Assembly: GCF_000805335.1 (NCBI RefSeq)
Contig: NZ_KN708638.1
Span: 4,224,487 to 4,288,486 of the forward strand
Direction of reading: 5' to 3'
DNA: 64,000 nucleotides
From: Streptomyces sp. CT34
Lineage (GTDB): Bacteria > Actinomycetota > Actinomycetes > Streptomycetales > Streptomycetaceae
Shown here: in pieces, positions 18,542 to 28,843 of the stretch
Numbering within the stretch: position 1 is the first letter of the stretch
How the letters are laid out: every line of letters begins with the position of its first letter
Made by a program: the position numbers and the translations under genes
The notes under the pieces: generated by a model
Seen by the model: only the letters and a program-made list of their open reading frames with translations
Told to the model about the DNA's origin: nothing
Database searches by the model: none

Positions 18542-18859
18542 CTAACCGATGACGCCGCCGAAGAGGCCGCCGTGTGCCAGGCCGATGTAGAAGCCCAGGG
18601 CGGCTGCCCCGAGCCCGATGATGAACAGGAAGCGTTCACCCGTCGTCGACGAGATGAACTGGCCCCAGAGACCCGTTCCGATTCCGATCAGGCCCACCCA
18701 GGAGCTGACCAGGTGCAGGCTGGGCGAGAGAGCTGTGAGGACGGCGATCGCACCCAGGACGAGGGTGGTGACCGCGAGGGTGTTCTCGACGGGATGGGAT
18801 TGGCCGTCGCTGTTGAGAAGCGCGAGCAGGTTCCGCTGGGTCCGTGCTGCCTGTGCCAT
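18542..18859 (-). CDS. Small four-helix membrane protein
   Basis: The 105-aa product has a short hydrophilic N-terminus (MAQAARTQRNLLALLNSDG) and then about three hydrophobic helices (NTLAVTTLVLGAIAVLTAL, SWVGLIGIGTGLWGQF, FIIGLGAAALGFYIGLA). I do not recognise a family. It is divergent from rpsF across a 230-bp gap and precedes femX on the same strand with a 131-bp gap. It is conserved at this position in Streptomyces by memory of the S. coelicolor order. No catalytic motif was seen. Confidence 0.8.
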   Translation of the reverse strand: MAQAARTQRNLLALLNSDGQSHPVENTLAVTTLVLGAIAVLTALSPSLHLVSSWVGLIGIGTGLWGQFISSTTGERFLFIIGLGAAALGFYIGLAHGGLFGGVIG

Positions 18860-19071
18860 ACGGCACCTCCGACTGGACAGGGCGGCGCACTGTAACGCCG
18901 CTCACACCCGTTGTGTTCCAGATTGAGGGGTGCGACGACCGGATTTCAACCGGAAGCTCGGAGGCAGGTACTCTGTACGGTCTGCGCCCATGTCTGCCCG
19001 GATACTCCGGCGGGCCAGCGCGGAACGCATTACGACCCTCCTGCCACGGAACGACCGTGGCCGCTGAGTCC

Positions 19072-19080
19072 AAAGGAGGT
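19072..19080 (+). promoter_or_regulatory. Strong ribosome binding site of rpsF
   Basis: AAAGGAGGT is a nearly full anti-Shine-Dalgarno match 9 nt before the rpsF ATG. It fixes the start at 19090, although an in-frame start exists far upstream. Confidence 0.9.
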
Positions 19081-19089
19081 GGGTTCACC

Positions 19090-19380
19090 ATGCGTCACTA
19101 CGAGGTGATGGTCATCCTCGACCCCGATCTTGAGGAGCGCGCTGTCTCCCCGCTGATCGAGAACTTCCTCTCCGTCGTCCGCGAGGGCAACGGAAAGGTC
19201 GAAAAGGTCGACACCTGGGGCCGTCGTCGTCTCTCGTACGAGATCAACAAGAAGCCCGAGGGCATCTACTCGGTCATCGACCTGCAGGCCGAGCCTGCGG
19301 TCGTCAAGGAGCTCGACCGTCAGATGAACCTGAACGAGTCGGTCCTCCGGACCAAGGTCCTCCGTCCCGAGACCCACTGA
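19090..19380 (+). CDS. rpsF: 30S ribosomal protein S6
   Basis: S6 binds the central domain of 16S rRNA as a heterodimer with S18, whose gene lies 0.8 kb downstream. The 96-aa product begins MRHYEVMVILDPDLEER and has the family motif DTWGRRRLSYEINKKPEGIY. Length is normal for S6 without a C-terminal tail. It is the first gene of rpsF-ssb-rpsR-rplI. The start is fixed by the strong RBS AAAGGAGGT. The order is the standard actinobacterial S6 operon. Confidence 0.98.
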   Translation: MRHYEVMVILDPDLEERAVSPLIENFLSVVREGNGKVEKVDTWGRRRLSYEINKKPEGIYSVIDLQAEPAVVKELDRQMNLNESVLRTKVLRPETH

Positions 19381-19462
19381 GCGCGTCAGCGCCCAGCGGT
19401 AACCGGGTTCGAGTAGCAGCAACACCAGCAGCCAGCAGCACACCCGCCGAGAGGTTCCCCTA

Positions 19463-20047
19463 ATGGCAGGCGAGACCGTCATCACGGTTGTCGGCAATCT
19501 TGTCGACGACCCCGAGCTGCGCTTCACCCCGTCCGGTGCGGCGGTCGCGAAGTTCCGCGTCGCGTCCACTCCCCGCACCTTCGACCGCCAGACCAACGAG
19601 TGGAAGGACGGCGAGAGCCTGTTCCTGACCTGCTCGGTGTGGCGTCAGGCGGCGGAGAACGTCGCCGAGTCCCTGACGCGGGGCACCCGCGTGGTTGTCC
19701 AGGGCCGCCTCAAGCAGCGGTCGTACGAGGACCGCGAGGGCGTGAAGCGCACGGTCTACGAGCTCGACGTCGAGGAAGTGGGCGCGAGCCTGAAGAACGC
19801 CACAGCAAAGATCACCAAGACCGGCGGTCGCGGTGGTCAGGGCGGCGGCTTCGGCGGTGGTCAGCAGGGCGGCGGCCAGGGTGGCGGCGGCTGGGGCGGC
19901 GGCCCCGGCGGCGGTCAGCAGGGCGGCGGCGGTGCGCCCGCCGACGACCCGTGGGCGACCAGCGGTCCTGCCGGCGGTGGCCAGCAGGGCGGCGGTGGCT
20001 GGGGCGGTAGCTCCGGCGGTGGCTACTCGGACGAGCCGCCCTTCTAG
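19463..20047 (+). CDS. ssb: Single-stranded DNA-binding protein
   Basis: SSB coats single-stranded DNA in replication, recombination and repair. The 194-aa product has an N-terminal OB fold (ETVITVVGNLVDDPELRFT, FDRQTNEWKDGESLFLTCSVWR, RVVVQGRLKQRSYEDREG). A very Gly/Gln-rich linker (about residues 118-180) follows. The acidic C-terminal tip is DEPPF, the conserved docking peptide for partner proteins; aromatic Phe is last. Both ends are intact. It lies between rpsF and rpsR, so is expressed with ribosomal genes. This is the housekeeping paralogue by context (Streptomyces usually has a second, sporulation-linked ssb). Confidence 0.97.
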   Translation: MAGETVITVVGNLVDDPELRFTPSGAAVAKFRVASTPRTFDRQTNEWKDGESLFLTCSVWRQAAENVAESLTRGTRVVVQGRLKQRSYEDREGVKRTVYELDVEEVGASLKNATAKITKTGGRGGQGGGFGGGQQGGGQGGGGWGGGPGGGQQGGGGAPADDPWATSGPAGGGQQGGGGWGGSSGGGYSDEPPF

Positions 20048-20075
20048 GTCCGTACAGCCGATCCGGGGCCGCGGT

Positions 20076-20089
20076 GTTTCACGTGAAAC
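20076..20089. repeat. parS: parS site
   Basis: This perfect 14-bp parS lies in the 128-bp gap between ssb and rpsR, inside the ribosomal-protein operon. It pairs with the site at 20095. Confidence 0.95.
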
Positions 20090-20094
20090 CGCGT

Positions 20095-20108
20095 GTTTCA
20101 CGTGAAAC
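20095..20108. repeat. parS: parS site
   Basis: This perfect 14-bp parS lies 5 bp after its partner (starts 19 bp apart). Both palindromes are transcribed if the rpsF operon is read through, and each could form a small hairpin in the mRNA. Confidence 0.95.
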
Positions 20109-20175
20109 GGCGACCGGAGCGGCCGGGGCCTTGGGGGCGTCAGCACACACTTCTTGAACTTACTGGAGAGAGACA

Positions 20176-20412
20176 ATGGCGAAGCCGCCTGCTCGCAAGC
20201 CTAAGAAGAAGGTTTGCGTGTTCTGCAAGGAGAAGATCTCCTACGTCGACTACAAGGACACGAACCTGCTGCGGAAGTTCATCTCCGACCGCGGCAAGAT
20301 CCGTGCCCGCCGGGTCACCGGTAACTGCACTCAGCACCAGCGTGACGTCGCCACGGCCGTGAAGAACAGCCGTGAGATGGCGCTGCTGCCCTACACGTCC
20401 ACCGCGCGATAA
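20176..20412 (+). CDS. rpsR: 30S ribosomal protein S18 (Cys-containing form)
   Basis: S18 pairs with S6 on the 30S platform. The 78-aa product is basic (MAKPPARKPKKK) and has CVFC at residues 14-17, the start of a zinc-ribbon-like Cys set, plus a later Cys in GNCTQHQ. It is therefore the C-plus form; Streptomyces often has an additional Cys-free paralogue under zinc control elsewhere. Conserved core: YKDTNLLRKFISDRGKI. RBS GGAGAGAGACA precedes the ATG. The gene follows ssb and precedes rplI by 18 bp. Confidence 0.97.
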   Translation: MAKPPARKPKKKVCVFCKEKISYVDYKDTNLLRKFISDRGKIRARRVTGNCTQHQRDVATAVKNSREMALLPYTSTAR

Positions 20413-20430
20413 GGGAAGGGTGACCGACTC

Positions 20431-20877
20431 ATGAAGATCATCCTCACCCACGAGGTCTCTGGCCTCGGCACCGCCGGTGACGTCGTGGACGTCAAGGACG
20501 GGTACGCCCGTAACTACCTGGTTCCGCGTGGTTTCGCGATCCGCTGGACCAAGGGTGGCGAGAAGGACGTCGAGCAGATCCGCCGCGGTCGCAAGATCCG
20601 CGAGATCGCCACGATCGAGCAGGCCAACGAGGTCAAGGCTCAGCTTGAGGGCGTCAACGTGAAGCTGGCCGTTCGCGCCGGCGACGCGGGCCGCCTGTTC
20701 GGCTCCGTCACCCCGGCCGACGTCGCCTCGGCGATCAAGGCCGCCGGTGGTCCGGACGTCGACAAGCGCCGTGTTGAGCTCGGTTCGCCGATCAAGACCC
20801 TGGGCGCGCACCAGGTCTCCGTGCGTCTGCACGCTGAGGTCGTCGCGAAGCTCGGCGTCGAGGTCGTCGCCGCGTAA
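20431..20877 (+). CDS. rplI: 50S ribosomal protein L9
   Basis: L9 binds 23S rRNA near the L1 stalk and helps keep reading frame. The 148-aa product begins MKIILTHEVSGLGTAGDVVDV, with the family signature KDGYARNYLVPRGFA. The central helix is less charged than in Bacillus, and the C-domain (GRLFGSVTPADVASAI) is complete. It is the last gene of the rpsF operon, followed by a strong terminator 15 bp beyond the stop codon. Confidence 0.97.
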   Translation: MKIILTHEVSGLGTAGDVVDVKDGYARNYLVPRGFAIRWTKGGEKDVEQIRRGRKIREIATIEQANEVKAQLEGVNVKLAVRAGDAGRLFGSVTPADVASAIKAAGGPDVDKRRVELGSPIKTLGAHQVSVRLHAEVVAKLGVEVVAA

Positions 20878-20892
20878 TCGCAGCACAACGCA

Positions 20893-20927
20893 GAAGGGCC
20901 GTACCCCGTCGCGGGGTACGGCCCTTC
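20893..20927. terminator. Terminator of rpsF-ssb-rpsR-rplI operon
   Basis: Perfect 15-bp arms GAAGGGCCGTACCCC and GGGGTACGGCCCTTC surround a 5-nt loop. It sits between rplI and the convergent protease gene, so may work in both directions. Confidence 0.9.
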
Positions 20928-20953
20928 GCCGTGCGAGGGGGCGGAGGCCGGGG

Positions 20954-21823
20954 TCAGTCTCCGTCCTCATCCTGGGCGCGCTGGTAGAGCTTGGCGATGT
21001 CTTTGTCGAAGTACGCGGCGTAGGAGACGTCGTCCTCGTCACCGCCGCCTTCGTGGCCGCCCAGGACGCCGATGACGGTGCCGGTGTGGCTCTTGGGGTC
21101 GTAGTCGGCGAGCCAGGGGCTGCCGCTCGTGCCGCCCTCGAAGTCGGTGCACTGGATGCGCAGTTGGGTGTCGCTGAATTTCGTGGTGCGGTTCTGGCAG
21201 GAGATCGGGGTGTCACGGCTGGTGGGGTAGCCGGTGATCTTGACTTCGTTGTTGAAGCCGCGATCTATGCCGAGGCTGTTGCCGCCCAGGACGTCCTGGA
21301 TGTTCTTGCCGTCCTTCGGGTCGACCGTGAGGAAGGCGACGTCTAGGTCCTCGTCCTGCGATGCGGTCCAGCGGTCGTCGACGACGACCTTGCTGACCTT
21401 CCACAGGCCGGTGGGTTCGTCGCCGTTGCGGTAGTCGGGGGCGAAGACCAGGTCGTCGACCGGCTTTCCGGAGTCCGCGTCGAAGGCGCAGTGGGCCGCG
21501 GTGATCAGCATGTTGCGGCCCTTACTCTGCACCACGCTCGCCGTGCAGAAGTGGGCGCCGTGGTCGTCCTTCTCGAAGACCGCGCCGATCCGGGCGTTCT
21601 CCTGGGTCCTGAGCGGGGTGTACGCGGTGCCGTCCTGGGCGGGGGCGGTCGCCGAGGGGTCCTGGTCCTCGGGAGCCTGGCCCGGCTCGCCGGACTTGCC
21701 GTAGCTGCTGCGACCGCCGTTTCTGCTCGTATGGGTCTCCTCGGCGGCGTAACCCACCACTGCGGCTGCCCCCACGATGACCAGCGTCAGGGGCAGTACG
21801 GACCTTCTGGCAAGCGAGCGCAC
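20954..21823 (-). CDS. Secreted trypsin-like serine protease (S1 family)
   Basis: The 289-aa product starts at GTG. An N-terminal signal-anchor (RRSVLPLTLVIVGAAAVVGYA) is followed by a Ser/Gly/Glu-rich linker. A chymotrypsin-fold domain follows with His111 in TAAHC, Asp161 in DLDVAFL and Ser233 in GTSGSPW. The triad is complete. Cys93/Cys112 likely form the disulfide next to the catalytic His, and Cys209/Cys225 a second one. The substrate is unknown. The SD is weak, so the start is less certain. It lies between the rplI terminator and the MATE gene on the minus strand, and may be co-transcribed with the latter (40-bp gap). Confidence 0.9.
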   Translation of the reverse strand: MRSLARRSVLPLTLVIVGAAAVVGYAAEETHTSRNGGRSSYGKSGEPGQAPEDQDPSATAPAQDGTAYTPLRTQENARIGAVFEKDDHGAHFCTASVVQSKGRNMLITAAHCAFDADSGKPVDDLVFAPDYRNGDEPTGLWKVSKVVVDDRWTASQDEDLDVAFLTVDPKDGKNIQDVLGGNSLGIDRGFNNEVKITGYPTSRDTPISCQNRTTKFSDTQLRIQCTDFEGGTSGSPWLADYDPKSHTGTVIGVLGGHEGGGDEDDVSYAAYFDKDIAKLYQRAQDEDGD

Positions 21824-21863
21824 AAGGTCATTATCGATGCGGGTCGGAAATTCCGGAGGCGAT

Positions 21864-23201
21864 TCAACGGGAGGCTCCCGTCACAATCCACCGCCCGGAG
21901 CGGGTGCGCAGCCACAGGGTCAGCATCCGCACGGTCATCATGAGGGCCATCGCCCACCACAGGGCGACCAGACCGCCGCCCAGGGCCGGTACCGCCAGCG
22001 CCGCTGGGACGAACACGGCCAGCACCACGACCATCGCGCCGGCGAGATACGGGCCGTCCCCGGCGCCCATCAGCACCCCGTCGAGTATGAAGACGATGCC
22101 GGCGATCGGCTGGGTGACCGCCACGACCAGGAGCGCGGTGTGCAGTGGGCTCTGGACGGCGGGGTCGGTGGTGAACAGGGGGATGAACAGCGGGCGGGCG
22201 AGGACCACCAGCGCGCCGAGGACGACGCCGGAGGCGATGCCCCACTGGACCATGCGGCGGCAGGCGGCGCGGGCACCGTCGCGGTCGGCGGCGCCGAGGT
22301 ACCGCCCTATGATGGCCTGCCCGGCGATGGCGATGGCGTCCAGCGCGAAGGCCAGCAGGGACCAGAGGGTCAGGACGATCTGGTGGGCGGCGACCTCGGC
22401 GTCGCCGAGCCGGGCGGCGACCGCGGTGGCGATCATCAGCACCGCGCGCAGCGAGAGCGTACGGACCAGCAGGGGGACACCGGCCTGTGCGGAGGCGCGG
22501 ATACCGGTCGGGTCCGGGCGGAGCGAGGCGCCGTGGCGGCGGGCGCCGCGGATCACCACGGTGAGGTAGACGGCTGCCATACCGCACTGGGCGATGACGG
22601 TGCCCCAGGCGGAGCCGGCGATGCCCAGCCCGGCGCCGTAGACCAGGGCGGCGTTCAGGGCGGCGTTGGCGGAGAACCCGCCGACGGCCACATAGAGCGG
22701 GGTCCTGGTGTCCTGGAGGCCGCGGAGGACGCCGGTGGCGGCCAGCACGACCAGCATCGCGGGGATGCCGAGCGCGCTGATGCGCAGATAGGTCGCGGCG
22801 TACGGAGCGGCGGTCGGCGAGGCTCCGAAGGCTTCGACGAGCCACGGGGCGGTGGGCAGGACGGCGGCGATGACGGCCGCGCCGAGTAGCAGGGCGAGCC
22901 AGATGCCGTCCATGCCCTGGCGTATCGCGGCGGAGAGGTCGCCGGCGCCGACCCTGCGGGCGACCGCGGCGGTGGTGGCGTAGGCGAGGAAGACGAAGAC
23001 GGAGACGGCGGTTGTCAGGAGGGCGGCGGCGACGCCGAGGCCGGCGAGCTGGCGGGTGCCGAGGTGGCCCACGACGGCGCTGTCGACCATGACGAAGAGC
23101 GGTTCCGCGACCAGCGAGCCGAAGGCGGGCAGGGCCAGCGCGACGATCTCGCGGTCATGGCGGCGGTGGGCGCGCCGTGGCGTCGCGGGAGCCTGTGTCA
23201 T
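21864..23201 (-). CDS. MATE family efflux transporter (DinF-like)
   Basis: The 445-aa product has 12 hydrophobic helices arranged as two repeats. The N-terminal block is REIVALALPAFGSLVAEPLFVMVDSAVVGHLG-like, characteristic of the DinF branch of MATE exporters. These move cationic or other small molecules in exchange for protons or sodium. The substrate is not predictable. The start ATG at 23201 was preferred over a TTG three codons upstream. It is divergent from dnaB across 459 bp. DinF-type MATE genes are a normal neighbour of dnaB in Streptomyces by my memory of the S. coelicolor order. Confidence 0.93.
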   Translation of the reverse strand: MTQAPATPRRAHRRHDREIVALALPAFGSLVAEPLFVMVDSAVVGHLGTRQLAGLGVAAALLTTAVSVFVFLAYATTAAVARRVGAGDLSAAIRQGMDGIWLALLLGAAVIAAVLPTAPWLVEAFGASPTAAPYAATYLRISALGIPAMLVVLAATGVLRGLQDTRTPLYVAVGGFSANAALNAALVYGAGLGIAGSAWGTVIAQCGMAAVYLTVVIRGARRHGASLRPDPTGIRASAQAGVPLLVRTLSLRAVLMIATAVAARLGDAEVAAHQIVLTLWSLLAFALDAIAIAGQAIIGRYLGAADRDGARAACRRMVQWGIASGVVLGALVVLARPLFIPLFTTDPAVQSPLHTALLVVAVTQPIAGIVFILDGVLMGAGDGPYLAGAMVVVLAVFVPAALAVPALGGGLVALWWAMALMMTVRMLTLWLRTRSGRWIVTGASR

Positions 23202-23660
23202 GAGGGGCAATCTAATCTTCCACAGGTAAGAGATGCAATCGGCTAGGGGTCCTTACCTTCCGCTGTGTGGAGGTGCCTTCTCTGTGCCGTTTGCGACGAT
23301 CATGAACAGGTTGCCGAAGTTTTTCTCCCCCACAGCCTATGGATGAGAAAAGGGCAGGTCAGAGGGTTGATGGCGGCGTGATTGTGTGCTTGTCCACAGA
23401 AGTTTCCCCCGTGCCGTGCACAGGATCCGGGGACTTCTCCACAGCTGTAGGCCAGTCATCCACACGGCCTGTGGATAACCAGATTGGCGGACGGTGCGGG
23501 TGGGCCTACCGTGGTCCGGCACCCGCCGCCTGTTCCGGCCTGAGACCTTGTCCGAACTCGACGCGCCGTAACCGGAGTCGGGCGTCTCGAATGTCAGAGC
23601 TGTGCCGTAAGAAAGAACAGCACAGCAAGGTCCGCGTCGCGGACGGGAGGAGGTGCCGGG
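23202..23660. promoter_or_regulatory. dnaB upstream region with candidate promoter
   Basis: This 459-bp non-coding region separates MATE and dnaB. A candidate sigma-70-type promoter for dnaB reads TTGGCG (23484-23489), 17 bp, TACCGT (23507-23512). Four DnaA-box-like 9-mers lie just upstream. Strings of TTTTTCTCCCCC and TTTCCCCC give lower GC than the neighbourhood. No gene was seen. Confidence 0.6.
23390..23478. promoter_or_regulatory. DnaA-box cluster upstream of dnaB
   Basis: Four 9-mers resemble DnaA boxes within 89 bp: TTGTCCACA at 23390-23398 (plus strand, perfect Streptomyces consensus), TTCTCCACA at 23435-23443, TCATCCACA at 23456-23464, and TTATCCACA on the minus strand at 23470-23478 (perfect classical box). 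The last ends 5 bp before the candidate -35 of dnaB. DnaA regulation or titration is an inference. Confidence 0.7.
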
Positions 23661-26129
<2,469 letters not shown>

Positions 26130-26238
26130 GGTGAGTCCGTCTCGGACCCCCTCTCGCGTGCGCTGTTCTCCCGGCCGTTGCCGGGTCCGTTCCGTACGGA
26201 AAACCCATTGCCGGTGCCGTGGCGGGTTGTTGGCGTCA

Positions 26239-26498
26239 CGCCGTACGGTATCGCGCCCACAGCAGCGGCCAAGGCGGCCCTCGCGGTGCTGGGGAAGTCC
26301 CCGGCCGAGGAGTTCGGGCCTCGGGGCGTACGCGTGAACACCGTGTACCGGCGGGTGGTCCGCACCGCCAACTGGGGGGATCCCGACGGCTTCGGTGGCC
26401 AGGCGGCGGCCTCGATCGCCTTTCTGGTCTCCGACGTCACCGGCAACATCAGCGGCGCCGACTACGTCATCGACGGCGGCACGGTCAAGACGCTCTGA
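26239..26498 (+). pseudogene. C-terminal remnant of a short-chain dehydrogenase/reductase
   Basis: About 87 codons match the C-terminal third of SDR enzymes: AAKAALAVLGKSPAEEFGPRGVRVNTV, then the end motif SGADYVIDGGTVKTL with a normal stop. There is no Rossmann N-terminus (TGxxxGIG) upstream, and the catalytic YxxxK is distorted (YGIAPTAAAK). The open frame can begin at 26178, but the first 20 residues do not look SDR-like. I therefore read it as the tail of a deleted gene between dnaB and the MerR-clamp gene. Confidence 0.75.
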
Positions 26499-26655
26499 CT
26501 CGGGAGGGCATCGGCGAGACCACCGGCCCGGGTCTTCTCCCGGACCCTCCGCCCGGTTCCTCCGCGACGCAGGATCCGTCGACATCGACGGCCCCTCGGG
26601 CAGCGCCTGGCTCGGGTTTGACCTTCACGTTGCTTGAAGCTCGAGAATCGCGGTC

Positions 26656-27834
26656 ATGGACGACACCGGGGAACTGTTGAGCATCGGGGCGTTCGGCCGG
26701 CGGGTTGGGCTGGCGCCGAGCGCACTGCGGTTCTACGACGACTGCGGGGTGCTGCGCCCGGCACGGGTGGATGCGGCGACGGGGTACCGGCGCTATGCCG
26801 CCGGGCAGGTGGCGCGGGCGGTGCGGCTGCGACAACTGCGCGCGGCGGGGCTGCCGTTGGTCGACGTCGAGGTCGTGTTGGACGGACCCGATGATGCGGC
26901 CCGGGGCGTACTGCGGGCTCACCTGGAGCGCACCCGGCGGGCGGCGGACGAGGCGCGGGCGGTGGTCGAGGGATTCCTCCAGGAGGCGACCGGGGAACCG
27001 GTGGGTCGGGGTGGCCGGGTGCGGGCCCGGGTCGGCGGTCCGGAACTCGCCAGTGCGGTACGGCAGGTGGCGCCCGCGGCGGCGGCCGGCGCCACGCGGG
27101 AGCAGTTTCCGGTACTGGGCTGCGTACTGCTCGAACTCGCCGATGGCGAGGTGCGGTTGGTGGCCACCGATCGCTACCGGATGGCGGTGCGGGTGCTGTG
27201 GCCGGAGGTCTTCGAGGGCGACGGGGGGCGGGTACTGATCGCCGCGGAGACGGCACAGGGGATGGCCGAGTGGGCCGTGCGCCAGGTGGCGGTCGAGATG
27301 GAGTGCGGCGCCGGGGCGGGCACCCAGGCTGGGGTGTCGCTCCGGATGCGGAGCGGCGGGGGGCGCGGGGACGTCGCGCAGTGGACCCACGCCTGCGGGC
27401 CGAACGAGGCGGGGGATCCCGGGGAGTTTCCGGACTACCGGCTGATGGTGGCGGGGCTTGAGACCGGACGGCATCGGCTGATCGTGGACCGGGACGGGCT
27501 GCGGGACGCAGTGGCCGGTCGGAGCGGGGTGGTGTCGCTGACGTCGGGCGTCGGCGCGACGGACACCGGCGATGGTGCGCAGTCGGAGGCGGCACAGGTG
27601 CTGGAGGTGGCGGGCGGGGACCGGGAGCCCGTGCGGCTGCGGGCGGTCCGCACGGGGCCGGGAGTGCGGATTGCCTTTGATCCGGCGGCGTTTGTGCCGG
27701 TGCTGGAGGCCGGAGTGGGGCCCGATGTGCTGCTGGAGATCGCTGCGGCGGACCGGCCCGTGGTGGTCCGTTCCGCGGATCAGGGGAGTTTCACGACGTT
27801 GGTGATGCCGGTACGTGCAGGTACCCGTGGCTGA
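26656..27834 (+). CDS. MerR-type HTH fused to DNA polymerase III beta-clamp domains 2 and 3
   Basis: The 392-aa product starts with a MerR winged helix (LLSIGAFGRRVGLAPSALRFYDDCGVLRP, YRRYAAGQVARAVRLRQLR; about residues 8-110). The rest resembles the sliding clamp DnaN: ELASAVRQVAP... with VATDRYR at 169-175, FPDYR at 258-262 at the domain 2/3 junction, and the terminal VMPVR. These correspond to clamp domains 2 and 3; the MerR part takes the place of domain 1. The hydrophobic partner-binding cleft of clamps lies between domains 2 and 3. It may be a regulator that senses replication proteins or a decoy clamp; this is inference. The stop codon overlaps the next start codon by one base. Confidence 0.85.
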   Translation: MDDTGELLSIGAFGRRVGLAPSALRFYDDCGVLRPARVDAATGYRRYAAGQVARAVRLRQLRAAGLPLVDVEVVLDGPDDAARGVLRAHLERTRRAADEARAVVEGFLQEATGEPVGRGGRVRARVGGPELASAVRQVAPAAAAGATREQFPVLGCVLLELADGEVRLVATDRYRMAVRVLWPEVFEGDGGRVLIAAETAQGMAEWAVRQVAVEMECGAGAGTQAGVSLRMRSGGGRGDVAQWTHACGPNEAGDPGEFPDYRLMVAGLETGRHRLIVDRDGLRDAVAGRSGVVSLTSGVGATDTGDGAQSEAAQVLEVAGGDREPVRLRAVRTGPGVRIAFDPAAFVPVLEAGVGPDVLLEIAAADRPVVVRSADQGSFTTLVMPVRAGTRG

Positions 27835-28586
27835 TGGCCGGTGGGAACGGCGCCAGGAGAGGCGGGATGGGTGATGAGGGGAGTGGGCACATGGATCCGG
27901 AACTGCCGGTGGTGCGACTGTGCGTAGCGGGTATGCAGGCCGAGGCGGAGGGGTGTCCCGAGGCTGCACGCGGGCTGTTCGAGCGGGCCTGGGACGGTGC
28001 CCGCGATGACTATGAAGCGTGTATCGCCGCGCACTATCTCGCGCGGCATCAGAGCTCGCCCGAGGAGACACTCCGCTGGAACCAGGAGTGTCTGGACCGC
28101 GCCGATCTGGTGGGGGACGAGCGGGTGCGGGGCTTCTACGCGTCGCTGTACGTGAACATGGGGCAGGCGTACCGGGAACTAGGTCAACTGGCCGCGGCGC
28201 ATGCGTATTTCGCCCGTGCCGCGGAGCGGGTGGCCGATGCGCCGCAGGGACAGTACGGCGACTGGAGCCGGATCGCGATCGCGGACGGCCTGCGGGACAC
28301 CGCAGCTGCGGCAGCAGTCGGCGGGGACAGCGAGTCAGCGGCGCGGTGGCGCCTCGACGAGGGCGTCAAGGAGCCGGTCCAGGAGCTCTTCTCACGGTGG
28401 TGCGCACGCGGTGATCTCAAGGCGCTGGGGCTGACGCTCCCGGCGTATCTGGGGTATCTCGGGACCGACGAGGACCGGGTGCGACTGCGGAGGGCGCTGC
28501 ACATGGTGCATGCGGCGCGCTGGCTCCCGGAGGAGGAACAGACCGCGCTGGGAGGGGTGATCGGGGCGGCTGCGCTGGGGTGTTGA
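27834..28586 (+). CDS. TPR-like helical repeat protein
   Basis: The 250-aa product (or 239 aa from ATG 27867, which has the better RBS AGGAGAGGCGGG; a third possible start is 27891) is rich in Ala and helical. Repeated A/Y/A patterns resemble tetratricopeptide repeats: AEGCPEAARGLFERAWDGA, GFYASLYVNMGQAYRELGQL, AAHAYFARAAERVAD. It has no enzyme motif. The 1-base overlap with the MerR-clamp gene implies translational coupling and a shared role, perhaps as its partner. TPR proteins mediate protein-protein contacts; the partner is unknown. Two parS sites follow. Confidence 0.82.
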   Translation: MAGGNGARRGGMGDEGSGHMDPELPVVRLCVAGMQAEAEGCPEAARGLFERAWDGARDDYEACIAAHYLARHQSSPEETLRWNQECLDRADLVGDERVRGFYASLYVNMGQAYRELGQLAAAHAYFARAAERVADAPQGQYGDWSRIAIADGLRDTAAAAAVGGDSESAARWRLDEGVKEPVQELFSRWCARGDLKALGLTLPAYLGYLGTDEDRVRLRRALHMVHAARWLPEEEQTALGGVIGAAALGC

Positions 28587-28629
28587 GACCGGCGTGGCTG
28601 TTTCACGTGGCAGAGTCGCGAGGCGATCA

Positions 28630-28643
28630 GTTTCACGTGAAAC
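28630..28643. repeat. parS: parS site
   Basis: This is a perfect 14-bp parS 44 bp after the TPR gene. Degenerate copies lie at 28600-28613 (11/14; right arm decayed) and 28675-28688 (11/14), so the spot has up to four parS-like palindromes in 130 bp. Confidence 0.95.
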
Positions 28644-28712
28644 GTGGGCGGGCGGGCTGCTTGGTTGAGGTGGCTTTTCACCTGACACCAGGGCGCCAGT
28701 CGCTGGGTCTTC

Positions 28713-28726
28713 GTTTCACGTGAAAC
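28713..28726. repeat. parS: parS site
   Basis: This is a perfect 14-bp parS in the 257-bp gap before the serine hydrolase gene, 83 bp from the previous perfect copy. Confidence 0.95.
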
Positions 28727-28843
28727 CCGGAGGCGCCGGGACTGATGGTCGGGGCAGGATGGCCGCGCGGTGGGCAGTAGCTCATGGGTGAGCAGGGCTG
28801 GCTGAGCCGGTTCGGCAGGTGGAACGTCGCGTTGAGGAGCGTC

